Origin: Lutimaribacter pacificus
GTDB lineage: Bacteria; Pseudomonadota; Alphaproteobacteria; Rhodobacterales; Rhodobacteraceae
Reading direction: 5' to 3'
Length of the DNA stretch: 37,387 bases
Assembly: GCF_900142185.1 (NCBI RefSeq)
Contig: NZ_FQZZ01000016.1
Coordinates: forward strand, 1-37,387
The notes beneath the pieces were generated by a model that was not told the origin of the DNA, made no database searches, and saw only the letters and a list, made by a program, of their open reading frames with translations. Positions 23,892-33,461 of the stretch are shown here, in pieces; the stretch's first letter is position 1, and each line of letters starts with the position of its first letter. The translations under genes and the position numbers were made by a program.

Positions 23892-24374
23892 ATGTCGCCC
23901 GAAACACGCCACCTGACCCTGCACCTGAGCACCGCCGACGACACCGCCCGGCTGGCCACCCGGCTGGGGGCCGGCCTGCGCGCGGGCGACGTGCTGCTGC
24001 TGGACGGGCCGATCGGTGCGGGCAAGACGCATTTCGCCCGCGCGCTGATCCGGTCGCTGCTGGCCGCGCCCGAGGACGTGCCCTCGCCCACATTCACTCT
24101 GGTGCAATCCTATGATGGGCCGGAATGCGAAATCTGGCACAGCGATCTCTACCGGCTGGGCCATCCCGACGAGGTGGTGGAGCTGGGCCTCACGGATGCG
24201 TTCGACACCGCGATCTGCCTTGTGGAATGGCCCGACCGGCTGGGCGACCTGGCGCCGGACTCGGCACTGACACTGGCCTTTGCCCCCGGCCCGGAGGAGG
24301 AGGCGCGCGCCGTGGCGATCTCGTGGCAGGACGCGCGATGGGACGACAGGATGAAGGAGTTGGCGGATGGCTGA
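23892..24374 (+). CDS. tsaE: tRNA threonylcarbamoyladenosine biosynthesis ATPase TsaE
   Basis: Small P-loop ATPase that drives the TsaB-TsaD-TsaE cycle of t6A formation. The 160-residue protein has Walker A GPIGAGKTH (39-47), the family segment VPSPTFTLVQSYDG and HSDLYRLGHPDEVVELGL, and IVEW-like CLVEWPDRLG. Its stop overlaps the next start by 8 bases, so it is translated with the sugar kinase downstream. tsaD is in another operon of this window. Confidence 0.96.
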   Translation: MSPETRHLTLHLSTADDTARLATRLGAGLRAGDVLLLDGPIGAGKTHFARALIRSLLAAPEDVPSPTFTLVQSYDGPECEIWHSDLYRLGHPDEVVELGLTDAFDTAICLVEWPDRLGDLAPDSALTLAFAPGPEEEARAVAISWQDARWDDRMKELADG

Positions 24375-25392
24375 CCGTGCGGCCGAGGCCGGCAATTTCC
24401 TGAACGGCACCGACTGGCGCGGCGCGCGGCGCGAGATGCTGGCCGGCGACGCGTCGAACCGCCGGTACGAGCGCGTGTTCCACCCGCAGACCGGGCAAAG
24501 CGCGGTGCTGATGGATGCCGACCCCGACAGGGGCGAGGATGTGCGCCCCTTTACCGCCATCGCCCGCCACCTGTCGGCGCAGGGGCTGAGCGCGCCGCGC
24601 ATCCTGGCCGAGGATACCGCGCGGGGTTTCCTGCTGCTGGAGGATCTGGGCGATGCACTGTTCGCCCGCGTGGTCCTGAGCGATCCGGGGCTGGAACAGA
24701 CGCTTTATGCCGCCGCCACCGATGTGTTGGGCGCGCTGCACCGCGCGCCCCTTCCGGCGGGGCTTGTGCCTTATGACCCGCCCGTGATGACGCGGATGGC
24801 GGCGCTGGCGCATGACTGGTACCTGCGCGGCGCCATCGGGCCGGACCCGGCGGCGAAAGACACGTTTTCCGCCGCGTTCGAGCCTGTTCTGGCGCAGATT
24901 TCGGACGGGGCCAAGGTGCTGATCCAGCGCGACTATCACGCCGAAAACCTGCTCTGGCTGCCGGAGCGTGACGGCGTGGCGCGGGTGGGGCTGCTGGATT
25001 TCCAGGATGCGATGGCGGGGCACCGCGCCTATGACCTGATGTCGCTGTCGCAGGATGCCCGGCGCGACGTGCCGCCCGAAATCGAGGCAGCGATGATCGC
25101 GCGCTATGTGCGCGACAACGACATGGACCCGACCGCGTTCGAGGCCGCCTATGCCATTCTGGGCACCCAGCGCAACCTGCGTATCCTGGGCGTGTTCGCG
25201 CGGCTGTCGCTGCATTTCGGCAAACCGCATTACATCGACCTGATCCCGCGCGTCTGGGATCACCTGATCCGCGATCTGGACCACCCCGCGCTGACCCCGG
25301 TGCGCGCGATGGTCGTCAATGCGCTGCCGGAACCGGATGGACCAATCTTGCAAAGGCTGAAGGATCAATGCGGAACCGTCCCGACGCCGTGA
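24367..25392 (+). CDS. amgK: N-acetylmuramate/N-acetylglucosamine anomeric kinase (AmgK-like)
   Basis: Aminoglycoside-phosphotransferase-fold kinase, 341 residues, that phosphorylates MurNAc (or GlcNAc) at C1 in the MurU peptidoglycan-recycling route of Gram-negatives lacking MurQ. It has an N-terminal lobe with GDASNRRYERV, the hinge LLLEDLGD, the catalytic loop IQRDYHAENLLWL and metal-binding LLDFQDAMAGHRAYDL. An AAGGAG site lies six bases before the ATG, inside the end of tsaE. The next gene encodes the matching uridylyltransferase and overlaps by 25 bases, which strongly supports the assignment. Confidence 0.9.
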   Translation: MADRAAEAGNFLNGTDWRGARREMLAGDASNRRYERVFHPQTGQSAVLMDADPDRGEDVRPFTAIARHLSAQGLSAPRILAEDTARGFLLLEDLGDALFARVVLSDPGLEQTLYAAATDVLGALHRAPLPAGLVPYDPPVMTRMAALAHDWYLRGAIGPDPAAKDTFSAAFEPVLAQISDGAKVLIQRDYHAENLLWLPERDGVARVGLLDFQDAMAGHRAYDLMSLSQDARRDVPPEIEAAMIARYVRDNDMDPTAFEAAYAILGTQRNLRILGVFARLSLHFGKPHYIDLIPRVWDHLIRDLDHPALTPVRAMVVNALPEPDGPILQRLKDQCGTVPTP

Positions 25393-26060
25393 TGCTGTTC
25401 GCCGCCGGGTTCGGCACGCGCATGGGCGCGCTGACCCGCGACCGGCCCAAGCCGCTGATCGAGGTGGCGGGGCAGGCGTTGCTGGATCATGCGCTGGCGC
25501 TGGTGGCGGATGCGGGCATAAAGCGGGCGGTGGCGAACACGCATTACATGGCCGACAAAATCGCCGCGCATCTGGCGGGGCGGGATGTTGCCCTGTCGCA
25601 TGAGACGCCGGATATCCTGGAAACCGGGGGCGGGCTGCGCCATGCCCTGCCGCTGCTGGGGCAGGGGCCGGTTTTCACGATGAACACCGATGCGATCTGG
25701 CAGGGGCCGAACCCGCTGCGCCTGCTGGCCGAGGCGTGGGACCCGGCGCGGATGGACGCGCTTTTGGTGACTGTTCCGCCTGAAAACGCGCTTGGGCATG
25801 GTGGCGCGGGAGATTTTCTGCGGGACCGTAACGGTCGCCTGTCCCGCGGCAAGGGCGAGGTTTATAGCGGCGTGCAGATCGTCAAGACCGATGCGCTGGC
25901 CGATATCGCGGAACCTGCCTTTTCGCTCAACCTGTTGTGGGACAGGATGCTGGCCGATGACCGGCTGTTCGGGGTCAGCTATCCGGGCCGCTGGTGCGAT
26001 GTCGGCCGCCCCGAGGGCATCGCGCTGGCCGAGGCGATGATCGGGGGCGGCGATGTTTGA
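25368..26060 (+). CDS. murU: N-acetylmuramate-1-phosphate uridylyltransferase (MurU-like)
   Basis: Nucleotidyltransferase that forms UDP-MurNAc from MurNAc-1-phosphate, returning recycled wall sugar to peptidoglycan precursors without de novo synthesis. The 230-residue protein has the pyrophosphorylase signature AAGFGTRMGALTRDRPKPLI near the N-terminus, HETPDILETGGGLRHALPLL, the metal-binding MNTDAIW and a C-terminal GRWCDVGRPEG. AAGGA precedes the ATG, which lies inside amgK. The stop overlaps addB by 8 bases. This route would give fosfomycin tolerance where present (family knowledge). Confidence 0.9.
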   Translation: MRNRPDAVMLFAAGFGTRMGALTRDRPKPLIEVAGQALLDHALALVADAGIKRAVANTHYMADKIAAHLAGRDVALSHETPDILETGGGLRHALPLLGQGPVFTMNTDAIWQGPNPLRLLAEAWDPARMDALLVTVPPENALGHGGAGDFLRDRNGRLSRGKGEVYSGVQIVKTDALADIAEPAFSLNLLWDRMLADDRLFGVSYPGRWCDVGRPEGIALAEAMIGGGDV

Positions 26061-28989
26061 CCCCTCTGGCAAACCGCGCGTTTTCGGCCTGCCGCCGGGG
26101 GTCGATTTCCCGGCTGCGCTGGTCCGGCGCCTGACCGATGCCTATGCCGGCAAGCCGCCCGAGGCGCTGGCGCGGGTCCGGCTGATCGTGAACACGCGGC
26201 GCATGGCGCGGCGGATACATGAGTTGTTCGCGCAGGGGCCCGCGCTGCTGTTGCCACGGATCGAACTGGTGACGGACCTGGCCGAGGCGCAGGTTCTGAC
26301 CGGCATTCCCGCCGCCGTTCCGCCGCTGCGCCGCCGGCTGGAAATCACGCAACTGGTGGCCGGGCTGCTTGAGCGGGAAACCGATCTTGCGCCGCGTTCG
26401 GCCCTGTATGACCTGTCGGATTCGCTGGCCGCGCTGATGGACGAGATGCATGGCGAGGGCGTGCCGCCCGACGCGCTGTACGATCTGGACGTCAGCAACC
26501 ATTCGGCCCATTGGGCGCGGTCGCTGAAATTCCTGCAGATCGTGCAGCATTATTTCGACCGGGCGGGCGAGGCCCCGGATGTTGAGACCCGGCAGCGCAT
26601 GGTGGTGGCCGGTTTGGGCAAGGTTTGGGACGAAAACCCGCCCGATAACCCGGTGATCGTCGCAGGCTCGACCGGGTCGCGGGGGACCACGATGATGCTG
26701 ATGCAGGCGGTGGCGCGGCTGCCGCAGGGGGCGATCGTGTTGCCCGGTTACGATTTCGACATGCCGGGCGCGGCCTGGGCCGATCTGGACGATGCGCTGA
26801 CGGCCGAGGATCATCCGCAATTCCGGTTCCGGGCACTGATGAAGCAACTGGGGCTGGGCCCCGGCGATATCCGGCCCTGGACGGACGGTCCGGCATCGAA
26901 CCCGGCGCGCAACCGGCTGGTGTCGCTGGCGCTGCGCCCGGCGCCGGTGACCGATTGCTGGCTGGCCGAGGGGCCGGGACTGGGCGATCTGACCCCGGCC
27001 TATGACGGCGTGACGCTGATCGAGGCCCCGTCGCAGCGCGAAGAGGCGCTGGCCATCGCCATGCGCCTGCGCGAGGCGGCCGAAACCGGGCAGGTGGCGG
27101 CGCTGATCACGCCCGACCGGATGCTGACCCGGCAGGTCACCGCGGCGCTGGATCGCTGGGGTATCCTGCCGGATGACAGCGCGGGCACGCCGCTGCAACT
27201 GACGCCGCCGGGGCGGTTTTTGCGGCATGTTGCGGCCCTGTTTCACCTGAAATCGGATGCCGCGCAGCTTGTGACCCTGCTGAAGCACCCGCTGACCCAT
27301 AGCGGGACGGAACGCGGCGCGCATCTGCGCTGGACCCGCGAGCTGGAACTGCACCTGCGCCGCAAGGGCGTGCCGCATCCGACACCCGAAACCCTGCAGG
27401 CCTGGGCGATCAGGCAGGACGAGGACGGCGCCTCCGACTGGGCGGCATGGGTCGCATCCTGCCTGCTGGGGCGCGAGGACGGGTCCGTTCTGCCGCTGGC
27501 CGGGCATGTGGAGCGTCACCTGTCGCTGGCCGGGCTTCTGGCGCAGGGCCCCGCCGGCGAAGGCAGCGGCGGGCTGTGGGCGGAAAAGGCGGGCCGCAAG
27601 GCGCAGGAAACCGTTGCCGAGTTGCAGGCCGAGGCCGCGGCGGGCGGGCCGATGAACCCGGCGGATTATGCCGCGCTGTTCAACGCGATACTGTCCCGGC
27701 AGGAGGTGCGCGACCGCGACGCGCCGCATCCGCATATCCTGATCTGGGGCACGCTGGAGGCGCGGGTGCAGGGCGCCGACCTGCTGATCCTTGGCGGGCT
27801 GAACGAGGGCACGTGGCCCGAGATGCCCGCGCCCGACCCGTGGCTGAACCGGCAGATGCGGCACGATGCGGGCCTTTTGCTGCCCGAACGGCGGATCGGG
27901 CTGTCGGCCCACGACTTTCAGCAGGCCATCGCCGCGCCCGAGGTCTGGCTGACCCGCGCGATCCGGTCGGACGATGCGCAAACGGTACCGTCGCGCTGGC
28001 TGAACCGGCTGCTGAACCTGACGCAAGGCCTGCCGGAGCAGGGTGGCGCGCAGGCGGTTGCGGGCGCCCGCGTGCGCGGGCAAGGCTGGCTGGACCAGAT
28101 CGCGGCGCTGGAGCGGGTCGCGCCGGTGCCGCCCGCCACGCGCCCATCGCCCCGGCCACCGATTGAGGCCAGGCCACGCGCCCTGTCGGTGACCGAGATC
28201 AAGCACCTGGTGCGCGATCCTTACGCGATCTATGCAAAGCATGTGCTGGGGCTGCGGCCGCTCGACCCGCTGATGCGCGCGCCCGATGCGCTGCTGCGCG
28301 GGATTGTCACCCATGACGTGCTGGAAAGGTTCCTGAACGCCGTCACGAATGACGGCGCCCCGCTGACAGCCGCGCGCCTGATGGAAATAGCAGAGACTGT
28401 TCTGGCCGAAATGGTGCCCTGGCCCGATATGCGGGCGCTGTGGCTGGCGCGGCTGGAGCGGGTGGCCGACTGGTTCGTCGCCACCGAAGAGCTGAGGCTG
28501 GGCCGGGCGAAACCCGTGGGGTTCGAGATCAGCGGCCGGCATGACATGGCGGACCCGATCTTTACCCTCAAGGCCAAGGCCGACCGGATCGACCGCGACG
28601 ATCTGGGCCGCCTGCATATATACGATTACAAGACCGGCAAACCGCCCAGCGGCAGCCAGCAGGCCAGTTTCGACAAGCAATTGCTGCTTGAGGCCGCGAT
28701 GGCCGCCGAGGGCGCGTTCGAAGGGCTCGATCCCGCCGAGGTGGCCCGCGCGGTGTTCATCGGCCTTGGCAGCAGCCCCGAAGAGGTCGGCGCGCCGCTG
28801 GACGATCACCCGCCCGAAAAGGTCTGGTCCGAGTTCGCAAAGCTGGTTTCGGCCTATTTCGAGCCCGCACAGGGGTTCACCGCCCGGCGCGCCCTGTTCA
28901 AGGAGGACGACCCGACGGATTACGACCGGCTGTCGCGCTTTGGCGAATGGGACACCACGCAAGACCCCTGCGGGGAGGATCTGACATGA
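26053..28989 (+). CDS. addB: AddB subunit of the AddAB double-strand break repair helicase-nuclease
   Basis: Partner of AddA; the complex resects double-strand ends up to a Chi-like site and loads RecA. The 978-residue protein begins VFGLPPGVDFP where a UvrD-type helicase would have a Walker A, so the helicase domain is degenerate, as in alphaproteobacterial AddB. The C-terminal RecB-family nuclease is intact: VTEIKHLVRDPYAIYAKHVL, HDVLERF, ADRID, and the catalytic DYKTGK (Asp858, Lys860) followed by Gln. No four-cysteine iron-sulphur cluster flanks the nuclease, unlike Bacillus AddB. Start overlaps murU by 8 bases and the stop overlaps addA as ATGA. Confidence 0.95.
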   Translation: MFDPSGKPRVFGLPPGVDFPAALVRRLTDAYAGKPPEALARVRLIVNTRRMARRIHELFAQGPALLLPRIELVTDLAEAQVLTGIPAAVPPLRRRLEITQLVAGLLERETDLAPRSALYDLSDSLAALMDEMHGEGVPPDALYDLDVSNHSAHWARSLKFLQIVQHYFDRAGEAPDVETRQRMVVAGLGKVWDENPPDNPVIVAGSTGSRGTTMMLMQAVARLPQGAIVLPGYDFDMPGAAWADLDDALTAEDHPQFRFRALMKQLGLGPGDIRPWTDGPASNPARNRLVSLALRPAPVTDCWLAEGPGLGDLTPAYDGVTLIEAPSQREEALAIAMRLREAAETGQVAALITPDRMLTRQVTAALDRWGILPDDSAGTPLQLTPPGRFLRHVAALFHLKSDAAQLVTLLKHPLTHSGTERGAHLRWTRELELHLRRKGVPHPTPETLQAWAIRQDEDGASDWAAWVASCLLGREDGSVLPLAGHVERHLSLAGLLAQGPAGEGSGGLWAEKAGRKAQETVAELQAEAAAGGPMNPADYAALFNAILSRQEVRDRDAPHPHILIWGTLEARVQGADLLILGGLNEGTWPEMPAPDPWLNRQMRHDAGLLLPERRIGLSAHDFQQAIAAPEVWLTRAIRSDDAQTVPSRWLNRLLNLTQGLPEQGGAQAVAGARVRGQGWLDQIAALERVAPVPPATRPSPRPPIEARPRALSVTEIKHLVRDPYAIYAKHVLGLRPLDPLMRAPDALLRGIVTHDVLERFLNAVTNDGAPLTAARLMEIAETVLAEMVPWPDMRALWLARLERVADWFVATEELRLGRAKPVGFEISGRHDMADPIFTLKAKADRIDRDDLGRLHIYDYKTGKPPSGSQQASFDKQLLLEAAMAAEGAFEGLDPAEVARAVFIGLGSSPEEVGAPLDDHPPEKVWSEFAKLVSAYFEPAQGFTARRALFKEDDPTDYDRLSRFGEWDTTQDPCGEDLT

Positions 28990-31900
28990 TCCGCAATGAC
29001 GCCTCCGAGGCGCAGGTGCGCGCCGCCGATCCGGGCAATTCGACATGGCTGGCGGCCAATGCCGGGTCGGGCAAGACGCGGGTGCTGACCGACCGGGTGG
29101 CGCGGCTGCTGCTTGAGGGTGCGCAGCCACAGCGCATCCTGTGCCTGACCTATACCAAGGCCGCGGCCAGCGAGATGCAGAACCGGCTGTTCAGCCGGCT
29201 GGGCGACTGGGCGATGCTGCCCGATGCCAGCTTGCGGCAGGAATTGCAGGAACTGGGGCAGGAGGGGCCGTTCGACGCAGCGACGCTGGCCCGGGCGCGC
29301 ACGCTGTTTGCCCGCGCCATCGAAACACCCGGCGGGCTGAAGATCCAGACGATCCATTCGTTCTGCGCGGCGATATTGCGGCGCTTTCCGCTCGAGGCCG
29401 AGGTCAGCCCCGGTTTCGCGGAAATGGAGGATCGCGCCGCCGCGCTGCTGCGGGCCGAGATCGTGCAGGACATGGCCGATGGCGAAGATGCCCGCGCGGT
29501 GCAGGCGCTGGCGCTGCACCTGACCGACCAGGATTTCGAGGACGTGACCGGCGCCATCGTGGGCCATCGCGGGGTGTTCGCCGACCCGCCCACGCGGGAC
29601 GAGATCGCCGAACGGCTGGGGCTGCCGCCGGGTTTCGGGCCACGGGACCTGCAAGCGCGGGTTTTCCTTGGCGACGAGGCCGATCTGCTGGCCACGCTTG
29701 TCACCGCGCTGGAGGGCGGGTCGTCCAACGATCTGAAGGCAGCGGCCCGGCTGCTGACCATCGGGGTGCCGGACCTGTCGGCGCTGCCCGTCCTGGAAGG
29801 CGTGTTCCTGACCGGCGAGAAGGCGAAAGAGCCGTTTTCGGCCAAGACAGGCTCTTTCCCGACCAAGGCGACGGCCAAGACCATCGCCGATGCCATGCCC
29901 CGGATCGAGGACTGGATGCGCCGTGTCGAAGAGGCGCGCGACCTGCGGCTGGCGCTGGACCTGACAGGCAAAACCGCCGCGCTTTACGATTTCGCCGCGG
30001 CGTTCCTGCCACGCTATGCCGCGCGCAAGCAGGCGTTGGGGTGGCTGGATTTCGATGACCTGATCCTCAAGGCGCGCGACCTGCTGACCGATCCGGGCGT
30101 CGCGGCCTGGGTGTTGTATCGGCTCGATGGCGGGATCGACCATATCCTTGTGGACGAGGCGCAGGATACCAGCCCCGAACAATGGCGCGTGATCGAGCTG
30201 CTGGCGCAGGAATTCACCGCGGGCCAGGGCGCGCGGGCCGATGTGGCGCGCACGATTTTCGTCGTGGGGGACAAGAAACAGTCGATCTATTCCTTTCAGG
30301 GCGCCGACCCGCGCGAATTCGACCGGATGCAGGGGGAATTCCGCGCCCGGCTGGAAAACGCGGGGCCGGGGCTGGTGCTGTCGTCGCTGGAATATTCGTT
30401 CCGCTCGGCCGGGCCGATCCTGCGGCTGGTGGACGAAACCTTTGCCGGGCGGGACAATTCCGGCTTTCCCACGGATAACCGCCACCGGGCGTTCAAGGAC
30501 CGGATGCCGGGGCGGGTGGATATGTGGCCACCGATCGAGCCGGTGAAGAAGGCCGAAGAGGGCGATTGGCACGACCCCGTCGACCTGCGGTCCGAGGATC
30601 ACCACAGCAAGCAGATGGCCCGCCGGATCGCCGCCGAGATCCGGCGCATGATCGGCGACGGCACCGCCATCCCTGAAGAGATCGGCAATTCCGGCGACTA
30701 TCGGATGCGACCGGTCAGGGCGGGCGATTTCCTGATCCTCGTGCAGCGGCGTTCGGCCCTGTTCGCCGAGATCATCCGCGCCTGCAAAGAGGCCGGCCTG
30801 CCCATCGCCGGGGCCGACCGGCTGAAGGTAGGGGCGGAACTGGCGGTGCGCGACCTGGCGGCGCTGATGTCATTCCTTGACCTGGTCGAGGACGATCTTT
30901 CGCTGGCAATCGCGCTGAAATCGCCGCTTTTCGGCTGGACCGAGCAGATGTTGTTCACCCTCGCCCAGGGGCGGGGCCGCCGGTATCTGTGGCAGGTATT
31001 GCGCGAGCGGAAAGCAGAGTTTCCGCAAACCGTCGCGGTGCTGGACGACCTGCTGGGGCAGACGGATTTCCTGCGGCCCTATGACCTGATCGAACGTATC
31101 CTGACCCGCCATGACGGGCGGCGCAAGCTGCTGGCGCGGCTGGGGGCCGAGGCCGAGGACGGGATCAACGCCTTTCTGTCGCAGGCGCTGGCCTATGAAC
31201 GCAACGCTGTGCCTTCGCTTTCGGGCTTCCTGCAATGGATGGAAACCGACGAGCTGGAGATCAAGCGCCAGATGGACAGCGCCGGCGACCGCATTCGCGT
31301 GATGACGGTGCATGGCGCCAAGGGGCTTGAGGCGCCGATCGTGATCCTGCCCGATACCGCGAAACGCGATGTGCAGTTGCGCGACGCCTTTCTGGTGCAC
31401 CAGGGGCAGGCGCTGTGGTCGGTGTCGCGGGTGGCGATGCCACACGCCGCCGCCGCCCCGCGCGAGGCGCTGATCGACCTGCAAAAGGCCGAGCGCGACC
31501 GCCTGCTATACGTCGCCATGACGCGGGCCGAGAAATGGCTGATCGTCGGTGCCGCAGGCGAATTGGGCAAGGACAGTGACTGCTGGTACGACAAGATCGC
31601 CGCCGGAATGGCGCATTGCGGGCAGGTGGAGCACGATTTCGGTTTCGGCACAGGCACGCGGCTGGAAGCGGGGGACTGGTCGGCAACCGCCCGGCCGGCC
31701 GATACCGGCGAACAGGCGCCGGAACCCATCTTGCGCGACGTGTTTCGCCATGCGGCCCCCGCACCGGAGCCGGGTATCGAATTGCTCAGCCCGTCCGACC
31801 TGGGCGGCGCCAAGGCGCTGCCGGGGGCGGAAGGTCAGGACGAGGACGCCGCCAAACTGTATGGCACGCAGGTTCACGCGCTGCTGGAACACCTGCCCGC

Positions 31901-32381
31901 CCACCCGCGCGATGGGTGGGAGGCGCTGGCCCGGCACATCCTGTCGCAAGGGCCGGACCGCGCGGAACCGAGCGCATTCCGCGCGGTTTACGACGAGGCG
32001 CTGCGCAACCTGACCGATCCCGCGCTGGCGCATCTGTTCGCCCCCGATACGCTGGCCGAGGTCGCGCTGAGCGCGGAGTTGGACGCGGCGCGACGGCTGA
32101 GCGGGATCGCCGACCGGCTGGTGATCGGGGCGGACAGTGTGCTGGCGGTGGATTTCAAGACGAACGTCACCATCCCCGCCACGCCCGCGGACATCCCCGA
32201 AGGCATCCTGCGGCAGTTGGGCGCCTATGCCCATGCGCTGCGCCAGATCTATCCCGACAGGCAGATCGAAACAGCCGTCCTTTGGACCCATCAGGCGCGG
32301 CTGATGCCGGTCGCCGATGACCTGACGCAAGGTGCCCTTGCCCGGTTTCTTGCCACGCCGCTGCCGGAGGGCGGGCCCTAG
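28986..32381 (+). CDS. addA: AddA subunit, UvrD-type helicase and nuclease
   Basis: Motor and nuclease subunit of AddAB, 1131 residues. Walker A AANAGSGKT (23-31), LTYTKAAASEM (motif Ia), QTIHSFCAAILRRFP, Walker B ILVDEAQDTSPEQWR, GDKKQSIYSFQGADP (motif III), VMTVHGAKGLEAPIV (motif V), VAMTRAEKWL (motif VI), and a C-terminal nuclease with LAVDFKT (Asp1056, Lys1058). GGAGG lies just before the ATG, which overlaps the addB stop by four bases. In many relatives trxA follows addA; here galE comes next after about 60 bases. Confidence 0.97.
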   Translation: MIRNDASEAQVRAADPGNSTWLAANAGSGKTRVLTDRVARLLLEGAQPQRILCLTYTKAAASEMQNRLFSRLGDWAMLPDASLRQELQELGQEGPFDAATLARARTLFARAIETPGGLKIQTIHSFCAAILRRFPLEAEVSPGFAEMEDRAAALLRAEIVQDMADGEDARAVQALALHLTDQDFEDVTGAIVGHRGVFADPPTRDEIAERLGLPPGFGPRDLQARVFLGDEADLLATLVTALEGGSSNDLKAAARLLTIGVPDLSALPVLEGVFLTGEKAKEPFSAKTGSFPTKATAKTIADAMPRIEDWMRRVEEARDLRLALDLTGKTAALYDFAAAFLPRYAARKQALGWLDFDDLILKARDLLTDPGVAAWVLYRLDGGIDHILVDEAQDTSPEQWRVIELLAQEFTAGQGARADVARTIFVVGDKKQSIYSFQGADPREFDRMQGEFRARLENAGPGLVLSSLEYSFRSAGPILRLVDETFAGRDNSGFPTDNRHRAFKDRMPGRVDMWPPIEPVKKAEEGDWHDPVDLRSEDHHSKQMARRIAAEIRRMIGDGTAIPEEIGNSGDYRMRPVRAGDFLILVQRRSALFAEIIRACKEAGLPIAGADRLKVGAELAVRDLAALMSFLDLVEDDLSLAIALKSPLFGWTEQMLFTLAQGRGRRYLWQVLRERKAEFPQTVAVLDDLLGQTDFLRPYDLIERILTRHDGRRKLLARLGAEAEDGINAFLSQALAYERNAVPSLSGFLQWMETDELEIKRQMDSAGDRIRVMTVHGAKGLEAPIVILPDTAKRDVQLRDAFLVHQGQALWSVSRVAMPHAAAAPREALIDLQKAERDRLLYVAMTRAEKWLIVGAAGELGKDSDCWYDKIAAGMAHCGQVEHDFGFGTGTRLEAGDWSATARPADTGEQAPEPILRDVFRHAAPAPEPGIELLSPSDLGGAKALPGAEGQDEDAAKLYGTQVHALLEHLPAHPRDGWEALARHILSQGPDRAEPSAFRAVYDEALRNLTDPALAHLFAPDTLAEVALSAELDAARRLSGIADRLVIGADSVLAVDFKTNVTIPATPADIPEGILRQLGAYAHALRQIYPDRQIETAVLWTHQARLMPVADDLTQGALARFLATPLPEGGP

Positions 32382-32444
32382 AATGATATTGGCCCGGGGC
32401 GCGATTGCCGTTATCACGCGGCCAACAGGACCGGGGTGAATGCG

Positions 32445-33461
32445 ATGCGGGTATTGGTAACGGGTGGCGCGGGCTATATCGGGTCGCACACGATTGTCGA
32501 GCTTCTGGCGCAGGGGCACGAGGTCTGCGTTGTCGACAATTTCGACAACTCGTCACCGGTGGTTCTGGATCGCATCCGTGACCTGACGAACCGCAACCTG
32601 GGTTTTCACGAGGCCGATATTCGCGACACGGCGACGATGACGCGCATCCTGCAGGAGTTTCGCGCCGATGCGGTGATCCATTTTGCCGGGCTCAAGGCGG
32701 TGGGCGAATCCGAAAAGCAGCCGCTGCGCTATTTCGACGTGAATAACGGTGGAACAGTGTCGCTTTTACAGGCGATGGATACCGCCGGATGTCGGCGGAT
32801 CGTGTTTTCGTCGTCGGCGACGGTCTATGGCGAACCCGACTATCTGCCGTTCGACGAGGCGCATCCCTGCCGGCCCACCAACGTCTATGGCCGCACCAAG
32901 TATTTCGCCGAGGAAATCCTGCGCGACTGGCAGCACGCCACGCCCGGCAGCGCGGTGAGCCTGCTGCGCTATTTCAACCCGGTGGGGGCGCATAAATCAG
33001 GCCGGATCGGGGAAGATCCGCGCGACATTCCCAACAACCTGATGCCCTTCGTGGCGCAGGTCGCGGTGGGGCGGCGCGACAGGCTGTCGGTTTTCGGCGG
33101 CGATTACGACACGCCGGACGGCACCGGCGTGCGCGACTATATCCACGTGGTCGACCTGGCGCGGGCGCATATCGCGGCGCTGGATTATGCCGCCGGGCGC
33201 GAGGGCACCGAGGTGTTCAATATCGGCACCGGGCACGGGTATTCCGTGCTGGACATGGTGCGGGCCTTTTCCCGCGCCTCGGGCAAGGACATAGCCTATG
33301 AGATCACCGACCGCCGCCCCGGCGATATCGCCACCTCGCTTGCCGATCCGTCACGGGCGAATACGGTTCTCGGCTGGAAGGCCGAGCATGGCCTTGACGA
33401 CATGTGCGCAAGCACCTGGGCCTGGCAGTCGCAGAACCCGCAAGGCTACGACGGGGACTGA
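32445..33461 (+). CDS. galE: UDP-glucose 4-epimerase
   Basis: Interconverts UDP-glucose and UDP-galactose with bound NAD, supplying galactose for surface glycans. The 338-residue protein has VTGGAGYIGSH at the N-terminus, VDNFDNS, HFAGLKAVGES, the SSSATVYG strand and the catalytic YGRTK (Tyr148, Lys152), RYFNPVGAH, then DGTGVRDYIHVVDLA and the C-terminal RRPGDIA. ATG 32445 is preferred (GGGG eight bases upstream); a GTG three codons earlier is possible. Its last 16 bases overlap, tail to tail, the sugar transferase gene on the other strand, so the two may interfere or belong to one surface-polysaccharide locus. Confidence 0.95.
   Translation: MRVLVTGGAGYIGSHTIVELLAQGHEVCVVDNFDNSSPVVLDRIRDLTNRNLGFHEADIRDTATMTRILQEFRADAVIHFAGLKAVGESEKQPLRYFDVNNGGTVSLLQAMDTAGCRRIVFSSSATVYGEPDYLPFDEAHPCRPTNVYGRTKYFAEEILRDWQHATPGSAVSLLRYFNPVGAHKSGRIGEDPRDIPNNLMPFVAQVAVGRRDRLSVFGGDYDTPDGTGVRDYIHVVDLARAHIAALDYAAGREGTEVFNIGTGHGYSVLDMVRAFSRASGKDIAYEITDRRPGDIATSLADPSRANTVLGWKAEHGLDDMCASTWAWQSQNPQGYDGD

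Noticed and set aside
25975-29130. Very long open frame (over 1000 codons) on the minus strand opposite addB
   Set aside because: It mirrors addB, has no family motifs, and is rich in Arg, Pro, Gly and His as expected of antisense frames in high-GC genes. addB has full nuclease motifs.
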